A stretch of 64,000 nucleotides of DNA, taken from positions 1,483,208-1,547,207 of the forward strand of contig NZ_JARYGZ010000001.1 of NCBI RefSeq assembly GCF_029906645.1. Direction: 5' to 3'. The notes under the pieces were generated by a model. The model made no database searches. It saw nothing but the letters and a program-made list of their open reading frames with translations, and had not been told where the DNA came from. The translations under genes were made by a program, and so were the position numbers. This document shows positions 24,655 through 32,605 of this stretch, one piece after another. The stretch's first letter is position 1, and each line of letters begins with the position of its first letter. Origin of the DNA: Sphingomonas oryzagri (GTDB taxonomy: Bacteria; Pseudomonadota; Alphaproteobacteria; Sphingomonadales; Sphingomonadaceae).

Positions 24655-25845
24655 TTGCACAAGCACCATAGCGCGCTGGGGGTAGCTGCTTCCCTTCGTC
24701 CGGTTCAGCCGGTCACGCTCGTTCGTCCGCACGCCGCCAAGCGTGCCGCCCGCTTCTTCTCGGAGAAGTTTCCTGGCCGGTCGCTCTATGCGGTGAAGGC
24801 GAACCCGTCGCCTGAGCTTCTGCTCACCCTGTGGGAAGGCGGGATCACGCACTACGACGTGGCCTCGATCGCCGAGGTGCGTCTGGTCGCGCGCACGCTG
24901 CCGCAAGCGACGCTCTGCTTCATGCACCCGGTGAAGGCAGAGGAAGCGATCGCCGAGGCGTATTTCACGCACGGTGTCCGCACCTTCTCGCTCGACAGCC
25001 ATGAGGAGCTGAACAAGATCGTGCGCGCCACGAATGGCGCGACCGACCTGACTCTGTGCGTTCGTCTGCGCGTCTCCTCCGATCATTCGAAGCTCAGCCT
25101 CGCGTCGAAGTTCGGCGTGGATCTGGCCGACGCCGCCTCGCTGCTGATGGCGACCCGCCAGGTTGCCGACGCGCTCGGCATCTGCTTCCACGTCGGCTCG
25201 CAGGCGATGAGCCCGGCCGCCTATGGCGAGGCGCTGACCCGCGTGCGCGCCGCGATCGTTTCGGCGGCGGTAACCGTGGACGTGATCGACGTCGGCGGCG
25301 GCTTTCCGTCCGTCTATCCGGACATGGAGCCGGTGGCGCTGGAGCAGTATTTCCACGTCATCCACGAAGGCTTCGAGTCGCTGCCGGTCAGCTATTCGGC
25401 CGAGCTGTGGGCCGAGCCGGGCCGTGCGCTCAGCGCCGAATATGCCTCGCTGCTGGTGCGCGTCGAGCGTCGCCGTGGCGACGAACTCTACATCAACGAC
25501 GGCGCCTATGGTGCGCTGTTCGATGCCGCGCACATCGGCTGGCGCTTCCCGGTCACGCTGCTGCGCGAGCCGGAAAGCCACGCCAAGACGATGGGCTTCA
25601 GCTTCTACGGCCCGACCTGCGACGACATGGATCGCATGGCCGGCCCGTTCGAGCTTCCCGCCGACGTGCAGCCGGGCGATTATATCGAGATCGGTATGCT
25701 CGGCGCCTATGGCTGCGCGATGCGCACCGCGTTCAACGGCTTCACCAACGGTGAAACGGTGATCGTGGACGACGAGCCGATGCACAGCCTCTACGTCGAG
25801 GCGGAAGCCCCGGCCGAGGTGGCGGGCCGCGTCATCAAGCTGTAA
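24655..25845 (+). CDS. Ornithine (or lysine/ornithine) decarboxylase, type III PLP fold
   Basis: This enzyme makes putrescine from ornithine. The 396-residue product has PLP Lys in LYAVKANPSPELL. It also has SLDSHEEL, the glycine loop DVGGGFPSVYPD, AEPGRALSAEYASLLV and the active-site Cys in FYGPTCDDMDRM, ending with GAYGCAMRTAFNGF. The start is TTG at 24655, set by a perfect GGAGG 8 nt upstream. It lies upstream of a DHS-like gene, so putrescine probably feeds homospermidine synthesis. Members of this clade can also use lysine. Confidence 0.93.
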   Translation: MHKHHSALGVAASLRPVQPVTLVRPHAAKRAARFFSEKFPGRSLYAVKANPSPELLLTLWEGGITHYDVASIAEVRLVARTLPQATLCFMHPVKAEEAIAEAYFTHGVRTFSLDSHEELNKIVRATNGATDLTLCVRLRVSSDHSKLSLASKFGVDLADAASLLMATRQVADALGICFHVGSQAMSPAAYGEALTRVRAAIVSAAVTVDVIDVGGGFPSVYPDMEPVALEQYFHVIHEGFESLPVSYSAELWAEPGRALSAEYASLLVRVERRRGDELYINDGAYGALFDAAHIGWRFPVTLLREPESHAKTMGFSFYGPTCDDMDRMAGPFELPADVQPGDYIEIGMLGAYGCAMRTAFNGFTNGETVIVDDEPMHSLYVEAEAPAEVAGRVIKL

Positions 25846-25876
25846 AGGCTTCGGCCAACAACAGATCCACTCCCGG

Positions 25877-25910
25877 CGCGGGCTTCGGCCCGCGTCGTCC
25901 CTTTTCGTTT
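25877..25910 (+). terminator. Hairpin with U-rich tail between the decarboxylase and DHS-like genes
   Basis: CGCGGGC (25877-25883), TTCG loop and GCCCGCG (25888-25894) form a stable 7-bp tetraloop hairpin followed by TCGTCCCTTTTCGTTTT. It could end part of the decarboxylase transcript and set a lower level for the downstream gene. Confidence 0.75.
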
Positions 25911-25927
25911 TCCTCGGGAGCGAGACC

Positions 25928-26989
25928 ATGAACGACCAATCCCCGATCAACGACACCCGCAAGGCGGAGCTTCTCTCCACCGTCGTCGAGCATGTCGACA
26001 TCACCAGCTTCGATGCGCGCCCGATCGTCGATGCGATGAAGAAGATGAGCTTCACCTCGCGCGATCTCGGCCGTGCCGCCGACATCTACAACCAGATGCT
26101 CGCTGACAAGGATTGCTCGGTGGTGCTGGTGATCGCGGGGTCGACCTCCGCCGGCGGCTGCATGGATCTCTATGCCGAGCTGATCCGCAACAACATGGTC
26201 GACGCGGTGGTCGCCACCGGCGCCTCGATCGTCGACATGGATTTCTTCGAGGGCCTCGGCCACAAGCATTATCAGGCCAAGGAAATCCCCGACGACGACA
26301 CGCTGCGCTCGCTCTACATCGATCGCATCTACGACACCTATATCGACGAGGTGGCGCTGCAGAACGTCGATCACACCATCTTCGAGATCGCCGAGACGCT
26401 GCCGGCCAAGGCCTATTCGTCCCGCGCCTTCATCCGCGAGATGGGCCGATATCTCGTGAAGAACGGCAAGAAGGACAACAGCCTCGTCAAGCTGGCGTTC
26501 GAGCATGACGTGCCGATCTTCTGCCCGGCCTTCACCGACTCGTCGGCGGGCTTCGGCCTCGTGAAGCATCAGGTCGATGCGATGAAGGCGGGCAAGCCCT
26601 ACCTCACCATCGATTCGATCGCCGACTTCCGCGAGCTGACCGACATCAAGATCAAGGCGGGCACCACCGGCCTGCTGATGATCGGCGGCGGCGTGCCGAA
26701 GAACTTTGTGCAGGACACCGTGGTCTGCGCCGAGATCCTCGGCCACGACGATTGCGAGGTCCACAAGTACGCCGTGCAGATCACCGTGGCGGACGTGCGC
26801 GACGGCGCCTGCTCATCCTCGACGCTGCAGGAAGCGGCCTCGTGGGGCAAGGTGAGCACCGCGCTCGAGCAGATGGTCTATGCCGAGGCGACCTCGGTGA
26901 TGCCGCTGCTGGCGTCCGACGCCTATCATCGCGGCCACTGGAAGACCCGCGAGAAGCGCTCGTTCAGCAAGATGTTCGCCGACGATTGA
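25928..26989 (+). CDS. Deoxyhypusine-synthase-like protein (probable homospermidine synthase)
   Basis: This 353-residue member of the deoxyhypusine synthase family has an NAD-fold core: LVIAGSTSAGGCMDLY, then VVATGASIVDMDFFEGLG, then EVHKYAVQITVADVRDG. The segment ASWGKV matches the eukaryotic active-site Trp-Gly-Lys. Bacteria lack eIF5A, so the acceptor is probably a free polyamine. The partner ornithine decarboxylase gene directly upstream supplies putrescine, making sym-homospermidine (or a guanidino analogue) the likely product. The ATG follows GGGAG. Confidence 0.88.
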   Translation: MNDQSPINDTRKAELLSTVVEHVDITSFDARPIVDAMKKMSFTSRDLGRAADIYNQMLADKDCSVVLVIAGSTSAGGCMDLYAELIRNNMVDAVVATGASIVDMDFFEGLGHKHYQAKEIPDDDTLRSLYIDRIYDTYIDEVALQNVDHTIFEIAETLPAKAYSSRAFIREMGRYLVKNGKKDNSLVKLAFEHDVPIFCPAFTDSSAGFGLVKHQVDAMKAGKPYLTIDSIADFRELTDIKIKAGTTGLLMIGGGVPKNFVQDTVVCAEILGHDDCEVHKYAVQITVADVRDGACSSSTLQEAASWGKVSTALEQMVYAEATSVMPLLASDAYHRGHWKTREKRSFSKMFADD

Positions 26990-26999
26990 GCCGGGATTC

Positions 27000-27042
27000 C
27001 CCTCGTTCCGGGTCTGCGCTATGCTGCAACCCGGAGCGAGGG
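27000..27042 (+). promoter_or_regulatory. Long hairpin covering the entericidin ribosome binding site
   Basis: CCCTCGTTCCGGGT (27000-27013) pairs with ACCCGGAGCGAGGG (27029-27042), 14 bp with one wobble, across a 15-nt loop. The 3' arm contains the GAGGGAG binding site of the gene at 27050. It lies 11 nt after the DHS-like stop codon and could also stop transcription, but no U tract follows. Confidence 0.7.
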
Positions 27043-27049
27043 AGACTTA

Positions 27050-27193
27050 ATGCGTACCATCACCACTCTGGCTTTGCTGGCGGGCGCGCTGCTCGTCACG
27101 GCGTGCAATACCGTCCATGGCGTCGGGCAGGATGCGAAATCGGTCGGCCGCGTCTTCTCGCACGATCCGGACGGCGATCACCGGAATCACTGA
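27050..27193 (+). CDS. Entericidin-family small lipoprotein
   Basis: This 47-residue lipoprotein has a short signal peptide (MRTITTLALLAGALLVTAC) ending in the lipobox VTAC with lipidated Cys19. It is followed by the entericidin-like start NTVHGVGQDAKSVGR. Entericidins are small membrane-active or stress-linked lipoproteins; in E. coli they form a toxin/antidote pair, but only one copy is present here. Its end overlaps the convergent methyltransferase gene by 7 nt. The upstream hairpin may regulate its translation. Confidence 0.88.
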   Translation: MRTITTLALLAGALLVTACNTVHGVGQDAKSVGRVFSHDPDGDHRNH

Positions 27194-28383
27194 CGGCGGA
27201 AACTCGCCGCCAGTTCGACATGGGTCGACCAGCGGAACTGGCCGACCGGTCTGATCCAGTCCAGCCGCCATCCGCCATCGACCAACATCTTCGCGTCGCG
27301 TGCGAAGGTGGCGGGATTGCACGACACGTAGGCGATGCGCGGCAGCTTCGCTTTCGCGAGTTCGACGGTCTGCTCCTTGGCGCCCGCACGTGGCGGATCG
27401 AGCACTACCGCGCCGAAGCGCGACAATTCGGCCGCCGTATAAGGCCGCCGGAACAGATCACGGTGATCGGCCACGATCGGGCGCCCCGCCTGCCCCGCCG
27501 CCGCCTTGAGCGACAGGATCGCATCGCGCGCGCCCTCCGCCGCCAGCACTTTCGCCGTTGCGGATAGCGGCAGCGCGAAGGTGCCGAGACCCGAGAAGAG
27601 ATCCGCCACCACCTTCGCCCCCCCGACGATCTCGCGGACCGATCCGAGCAGCACCGCCTCGCCGTCCGTTGTCGCCTGCAGGAAACCGCCCGCCGGCAAC
27701 CCCACCGCCACGCCGCCGAGCGTCACCGTAGCAGGGCGCGGCTCCCAGCGCGCCTCGGCGCCATAGCCGCCGTCCGTGGAGACGCGGGCGAGACCATGGG
27801 TCTGGGCGAAATCATTGATCGCCTCGATCGCGGCAAGCCCGTCCGGATCGATGCCGGTGAGCAGCAGGTCGATTCCCTGATCCGCCACGGTCAACTCGAC
27901 ACCACAACCGCGCTTGTCGGCGAGCAGGATCGCCAGCAGCCCGCGCAGCGGCGCCAGCAGCGCGAACAGCTCCGGTAGCAGGATCCAGCATTCGGCCAGG
28001 TCGACGATCTTGCGGCTCTGCCCCTCGTTGAAGCCGAGCAGGATCTTGCGCCCGATCCGCTCCGCGCGCAGCGACGCGCGGCGCCGGGTGCGCGGCGGTG
28101 AAAGGTGCGGGCGTGCGATCTCCGCCGTCAGCCCTTGCTGCCCCATCGCTGCGGCAACGCGGTCGACGAGATAGTCGGCATAGGCCGCGTCATCGACGTG
28201 CTGGAGCGTACAGCCCCCGCATGTCGGAAAATGGCGGCAGGGCGGCGTCTGATGGTGCGGTCCGGGCACGACGCTACCGTCGCCGAGCACCATGTCGCCA
28301 GGCGCGGCGAGCGGCACAGCGCGGCCATCGGCGGTCATGCCGTCGCCACGCGCGGCCAGGCGGATGATGGGGGAGTCGGTCAC
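27187..28383 (-). CDS. Class I SAM-dependent RNA methyltransferase (TrmA/RlmD family)
   Basis: This m5U RNA methyltransferase-like protein has 398 residues. Fe-S ligands are in CRHFPTCGGCTLQH, with a further Cys in LAECWILLPE. The catalytic region has ADLFSGLGTFALPL, VVLDPPRAGAKEQ and the nucleophile Cys in AYVSCNPATFARD. The start GTG at 28383 overlaps the nnrD stop (GTGA). The target may be 23S rRNA or tRNA m5U; the exact site is not decidable here. Confidence 0.92.
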   Translation of the reverse strand: MTDSPIIRLAARGDGMTADGRAVPLAAPGDMVLGDGSVVPGPHHQTPPCRHFPTCGGCTLQHVDDAAYADYLVDRVAAAMGQQGLTAEIARPHLSPPRTRRRASLRAERIGRKILLGFNEGQSRKIVDLAECWILLPELFALLAPLRGLLAILLADKRGCGVELTVADQGIDLLLTGIDPDGLAAIEAINDFAQTHGLARVSTDGGYGAEARWEPRPATVTLGGVAVGLPAGGFLQATTDGEAVLLGSVREIVGGAKVVADLFSGLGTFALPLSATAKVLAAEGARDAILSLKAAAGQAGRPIVADHRDLFRRPYTAAELSRFGAVVLDPPRAGAKEQTVELAKAKLPRIAYVSCNPATFARDAKMLVDGGWRLDWIRPVGQFRWSTHVELAASFRRQ

Positions 28384-29765
28384 AGGCAGGCGGCAATGGC
28401 GCCTGGAAGCTCCGCGATCAAGTCGTCCGCGATCAGCGCCGGCCCCGCCCGCCGCCCGGCCTCCGAATGGAGCCACACCGCCGCCTGCGCCGCCGCGAAC
28501 GGATCGTCCATCTGCGCCAGCATCGTGCCGAGGATTCCGGCAAGGACATCGCCCGTCCCCGCGCTCGCCAGCCATGCGGGTGCCGGCGCGCCGATCGCGG
28601 CACGGCCATCGGGATGCGCGACGACGGTGCAGGCGCCCTTGAGCAGCAGGATCGCGCCCGCCGCCCGTGCCCCGGCCAGCGCCTTGTCGAGCGCGGTGCC
28701 CTGCGCATCGGGGAAGAGCCGCGCATATTCGCCACCATGGGGCGTCAGCACCACCGGCGCCGCGCGCCCCTTCAGGCGGCCCAGTCCATCCTTCGCCAGC
28801 ATCGTCAGCGCATCGGCATCGAGCACCAGCGGCCGATCGCCAGCCAGCACGAGATCGAGCCGACGCCGCGCCTCCTCGCCCATGCCGAGGCCCGGCCCGA
28901 TCACGACCGCACCGATCCGTTTGTCGGTGAGCGCGGCATCGTTCCATGCCCGGCGGACCAGCGCGTGTGGCGGCGCCTCGCCCTCCGCGCCGAGCAGCTC
29001 GACATAGCCCGCCCCAGCGCGCTGGGCGGAGAGCGATGCCAGCAGCGACGCACCCGGCATCGCGCCGGCCGCCACCACCACCTTGCCGCGCGTATATTTG
29101 TTGGCGTCCAGCCCCGGCGCCGCGATCGACGGCCGCGCGATCTCCATCACGCCGTGCGGCAGATCGCCGAGGCCGATATCGGCGACCACGACATTCCCGC
29201 ACTGCGCCACCGCCGGCATCGACCGGTGCGCGCGCTTCAAGGCGCCGAGCGCGACGGTCAGGTGTACGGCCGGAAGCGCGGTGAGCACCGCCCCATCGTC
29301 GGTCGCGACGCCGCTCGGCAGATCGACAGCGACGCGAAACGATGCGGCCAGGAGCAATCGCGCGGCGGATGTCGCAATTTCATCGGTGAGCGGCCGGGAG
29401 AGGCCCGTGCCGAACAGGGCGTCGATCGCCAGCGGCGCGGACGCCGCCCCCGCCAGCGGCTCCACCGGCCCGTTCCACATCTCCCGCGCCTCCCGCGCCG
29501 CGTCGGTCTTCGGCTCGCCTGAGGCCGCGACGCGCACCCGCACGCCGCGTTCGCGCAGCCGCGCGGCGATCACATAGCCGTCTCCACCGTTATTGCCGGG
29601 GCCGCACAACACCAGGGTTTCACACGGGCCGAAGCGATCCCAGGCGATGTCCGCGACCGCACGGCCCGCCTTCACCATCAGATCGAACACCGGCATCCCG
29701 CGCGCGAAGAGCGCATCTTCCGCCGCCCTTGTTTCCGCGGCGGTGAGGATCGGGCGTGCGGTCAT
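28380..29765 (-). CDS. nnrD: Bifunctional NAD(P)H-hydrate repair enzyme
   Basis: This enzyme repairs hydrated NAD(P)H. The 461-residue product has an N-terminal YjeF epimerase domain (LVLCGPGNNGGDGYVIAARL; LPSGVATDDG). The C-terminal ADP-dependent dehydratase domain is ribokinase-like (ANKYTRGKVVVAAGAMPGAS; VLTPHGGEYARLFP; LASAGTGDVLAGILG). The ATG overlaps the stop of the lipoprotein gene just upstream. Both domains appear complete. Confidence 0.95.
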   Translation of the reverse strand: MTARPILTAAETRAAEDALFARGMPVFDLMVKAGRAVADIAWDRFGPCETLVLCGPGNNGGDGYVIAARLRERGVRVRVAASGEPKTDAAREAREMWNGPVEPLAGAASAPLAIDALFGTGLSRPLTDEIATSAARLLLAASFRVAVDLPSGVATDDGAVLTALPAVHLTVALGALKRAHRSMPAVAQCGNVVVADIGLGDLPHGVMEIARPSIAAPGLDANKYTRGKVVVAAGAMPGASLLASLSAQRAGAGYVELLGAEGEAPPHALVRRAWNDAALTDKRIGAVVIGPGLGMGEEARRRLDLVLAGDRPLVLDADALTMLAKDGLGRLKGRAAPVVLTPHGGEYARLFPDAQGTALDKALAGARAAGAILLLKGACTVVAHPDGRAAIGAPAPAWLASAGTGDVLAGILGTMLAQMDDPFAAAQAAVWLHSEAGRRAGPALIADDLIAELPGAIAACL

Positions 29766-30148
29766 TGCGATCCGGCTGTCTGCCCTTTCACCGTCGCGGG
29801 CAAGCGATAACGATCCTCGCCGACCGTGACCTCGATCGATCCGGGCGAAACCACCTTGACGTTGGCGGCGTCCGCGCCGTCGGCGGTGATCACGCCGCGC
29901 CCGTCGGTCGCGACCTGCAGCCGGCGGAAGCCGCCATCGGGATGGTGCAGGGTCAGCACGATGCCATCCGCCACGGCCGTCCGCTCGACCGTGCAATCGG
30001 GCTTGAACGCCTCCGATCCGCCGAGCGCGCAGGGGATGGTGGCGCCGCCATCGCCGGATACCGCGCCATGGCTGCTGGAGGTGGCATCCTTGTCGCAGGC
30101 GGCGAGCGGCAGGGTCAGCAGGGCGGCGGCGAGGAAGAGGATGCGCAT
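29762..30148 (-). CDS. Predicted lipoprotein, unknown function
   Basis: The 128-residue product has a lipoprotein signal (MRILFLAAALLTLPLAAC) with lipobox LAAC at Cys18. The mature part is acidic with two further Cys (IPCALGG and PDCTVE), which could form a disulfide, and a beta-rich body. It belongs to a four-gene run with nnrD and an amidohydrolase, with an ATGA overlap to nnrD. I recognise no family. Confidence 0.8.
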   Translation of the reverse strand: MRILFLAAALLTLPLAACDKDATSSSHGAVSGDGGATIPCALGGSEAFKPDCTVERTAVADGIVLTLHHPDGGFRRLQVATDGRGVITADGADAANVKVVSPGSIEVTVGEDRYRLPATVKGQTAGSQ

Positions 30149-30157
30149 CCCGCTTTC

Positions 30158-30931
30158 CTATGCCCGCCGGCGGGCGCCGTCATCCATCGCGTCGGCGAAA
30201 CTGTCCCAACTCGCGCCGATTATCGGCGCCAGCCGTTCCGCCCAGAGCATCACGCCGGCATCGTCGCCGATCAGATCCTGCCGCACTTCGATGCCGATAT
30301 AGGGAATCCCGGCGCCTTCGGCATGGCGGTTCATCGTCGCGTTGAGCACGCGCCCGGAATAAGGCTGGTTGTCGCCGGTGACGATGCCGGCGGCCTCCAG
30401 CAAGGGAATCGCGATGCGCGCGGCGCGCTCGTCCTGATTGTAAAGGATGCCGATCTGCCACGGGCGCTGCTCTTCTGGCCGCGTCTCCAGCTTCGGCGTG
30501 AAGCTGTGCAGGGAGACGATCAGCGCCGGCCGCCCCCGCGCAATCGCTGCCGCAACGGCATCATGATAGGGCCGGAAGATGCGGGCCAGACGCGCCTCGC
30601 GCCCGGCCGCATCCAGATGATTGCCCGGAATGTCGATGCCGTCGCTGGAGAGCGGAATGAGGCCTGGCGCATCCTCCTCGCGATTGCAGTCGCAGACCAG
30701 GCGCGACACGCCACCGAGCACCGCATCGCAGCTGAGCCGATCGCACAGGGCCTGCGCCAGCGGCGCCACGCCGATATCCACCGCGACGTGGCGGGTCAGC
30801 ACATCGGCCGGGATGCCGAGATCGATGTCGTCGGGAATTCGCGCGGAGGCATGGTCGGCGACGATCAGGATGCCGCCCTGCCCCCTACCTGCGCCGATCG
30901 TCTGCCAGGCTTCCACCCCTTCTCCACTCAT
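30158..30931 (-). CDS. N-formylglutamate amidohydrolase family protein
   Basis: The 257-residue product belongs to the N-formylglutamate amidohydrolase family, hydrolysing N-formyl amides. Visible motifs are ILIVADHASARIPDD, LVCDCNREEDAPGLIP, VSLHSFTP (metal-binding His) and GIEVRQDLIGDDAG. There is no hut gene cluster nearby, so histidine degradation is not assured. The substrate is unknown. It overlaps the enoyl-CoA hydratase gene by 4 nt. Confidence 0.88.
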   Translation of the reverse strand: MSGEGVEAWQTIGAGRGQGGILIVADHASARIPDDIDLGIPADVLTRHVAVDIGVAPLAQALCDRLSCDAVLGGVSRLVCDCNREEDAPGLIPLSSDGIDIPGNHLDAAGREARLARIFRPYHDAVAAAIARGRPALIVSLHSFTPKLETRPEEQRPWQIGILYNQDERAARIAIPLLEAAGIVTGDNQPYSGRVLNATMNRHAEGAGIPYIGIEVRQDLIGDDAGVMLWAERLAPIIGASWDSFADAMDDGARRRA

Positions 30932-31668
30932 CCGGCGAAGTCGGGCTTGCGGCCGGAGCGGAACGCCTTCCAGCCTTCCTGAAAATCAGCGGAGGCGAAG
31001 GCGTCGTCAAAGCGCTTGTCGACGCCGAAGCGCCCGGCCAGCGTCGCCTTGAGCGCGTAGAGGCTGTAGGGGGCGTTGCCGGCGATGCTGTCGATCACGT
31101 CGCAGCCGGTCGCCGCCTGCGGACAGACCATCTCGACCAGCCCGATGCGGTGCGCTTCCGCGGCATCGATGAAGGCGGCGGTGAACAGCAGGCGCGCCGC
31201 CTGCCCCGGCCCGACCAGTTCGGCCAGTCGCATCAGGTCCGGCTGCGGATAGGAGATGCCGAAGCGCGCGGGCGTGATCGCATAGGTCGATTTCGGCCCG
31301 GCGATCCGCATGTCGCAGGCCATGGCGAGCGAGACACCGGCGCCGAAGCAGCCGCCCTCGACGATCGCCAGCGTCGGCTTGTTGATGGCGCGAATGCGCG
31401 ACAGGGCGCTCGTCATCGCGCCGCGGAAGATGTGGCGCTTCTTCACGTCGTCGATCAGCGCCGGCATTTCGGAGAGGTCGGCGCCGGCGCAGAAGCTGAC
31501 GGGATCGGCCGACGTGATGATCACCAGCCGCGCATCGGAAGCGGCAGCCTCGCTCACCGTCTTTTCCAGCGCGCTCCACTGCGCGATCGGGACCGCGTTG
31601 CGCTTCTCGCCGCGATCAATGACGACCCGTGCGACGGGCCCTTCCAGTTCGAGCCTGAACATCGACAT
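30928..31668 (-). CDS. Enoyl-CoA hydratase/isomerase family (crotonase)
   Basis: The 246-residue crotonase-fold protein hydrates or isomerises an acyl-CoA. The oxyanion-hole segments are SFCAGADLSEMPALI and VEGGCFGAGVSLAMACDMRI. Beyond the fold, the conserved Glu usually seen in hydratases near PARFGISYP is not obvious, so it may be an isomerase or another crotonase. The start at 31668 (MSMFRLELEG) follows GGAGAAGG. It has no beta-oxidation neighbours. Confidence 0.85.
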   Translation of the reverse strand: MSMFRLELEGPVARVVIDRGEKRNAVPIAQWSALEKTVSEAAASDARLVIITSADPVSFCAGADLSEMPALIDDVKKRHIFRGAMTSALSRIRAINKPTLAIVEGGCFGAGVSLAMACDMRIAGPKSTYAITPARFGISYPQPDLMRLAELVGPGQAARLLFTAAFIDAAEAHRIGLVEMVCPQAATGCDVIDSIAGNAPYSLYALKATLAGRFGVDKRFDDAFASADFQEGWKAFRSGRKPDFAG

Positions 31669-31768
31669 CGGCCTTCTCCTTCCCCCAGGGGCAACTCCGC
31701 AGCGTGGTTCGGGTTGCATCCTGCAACCGGAACGGCCGCCTTGTCACCTCTCAGTAAGGCTCGTCGCC

Positions 31769-32605
31769 TCACCGCAAGAAGGTTGCCAGAAACCACCAAT
31801 CGGGGAAACGATTCTCTATCGCCCGATAGGCACCATCCCGCTCTTCGGCTGTGCCGAAAAGGGCAAAGCAGGTAGCACCCGAGCCGGACATGCGCGCGAG
31901 GCGGACGCCCGGCGCGACGGAGAGTGCCTCAACCACTTCGCCGATCACAGGCTGCATCGCGCGGGCGGGTGGTTCCAGATCGTTGCGGCCGGCCAGCGCG
32001 GCGGCGAAGGGATCGCCATCATCCAGCGCCCCGCGATCCGTCCCGTCCCAGCGCTGGAAGACCGGCCCGGTCGGCACCGGAACGCGCGGATTGACGAGCA
32101 GCACCGGCACACCCTGCAGGGTCGCATCGTCGAGCAGATCGAGCGCGTCGCCCTTGCCCTCGCCGCGACAGCTCCGCGAGACGAGGCAGGCCGGAACGTC
32201 GGCGCCCAGGCGGGCCGCGATGTCGTGCAGCGCCGTATCGGGGATATCGATATCCCATAGCCGCACGAGCAGCCGCAAGGCAGCCGCCGCATCGGCCGAT
32301 CCGCCGCCGATCCCCGATGCGATCGGCAGCCGCTTGTCGAGCCGGATCGTGGCACCGGCCTCCACACCCGCCTCATCGCGCAGCATCGCGGCGGCGCGCA
32401 GGACGAGATTGTCCTCCCCCGCCGAAAGCCCCTCGCCGAACGGCCCGGAGATGGTAAGGCCCAGCCCACCGGCCGGCGCGACCGTCAGTTCATCCCCGTC
32501 CACGCAGAAGGCGAACAGGGTCTCGAGGTCGTGATAGCCATCGGCCCGCCGACGGCGGACGTGCAGGGCCAGGTTGATCTTGGCGTACGCAGTCTCGGTC
32601 AACAT
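31769..32605 (-). CDS. ispE: 4-diphosphocytidyl-2-C-methylerythritol kinase
   Basis: IspE phosphorylates CDP-methylerythritol in the MEP isoprenoid pathway. The 278-residue GHMP kinase has AYAKINLALHVRRRRADGYH, the ATP loop LPIASGIGGGSADAAAALR and the third motif MSGSGATCFALF. The ATG at 32605 overlaps the TPR-gene stop as TGATG. ispA of the same pathway branch lies at 54.6 kb. Confidence 0.95.
   Translation of the reverse strand: MLTETAYAKINLALHVRRRRADGYHDLETLFAFCVDGDELTVAPAGGLGLTISGPFGEGLSAGEDNLVLRAAAMLRDEAGVEAGATIRLDKRLPIASGIGGGSADAAAALRLLVRLWDIDIPDTALHDIAARLGADVPACLVSRSCRGEGKGDALDLLDDATLQGVPVLLVNPRVPVPTGPVFQRWDGTDRGALDDGDPFAAALAGRNDLEPPARAMQPVIGEVVEALSVAPGVRLARMSGSGATCFALFGTAEERDGAYRAIENRFPDWWFLATFLR

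Noticed and set aside
28384-29202. Apparent N-terminal extension of the RNA methyltransferase to 671 residues
   Set aside because: The extension is an alternative frame of nnrD; the GTGA overlap at 28380-28383 gives the proper start.
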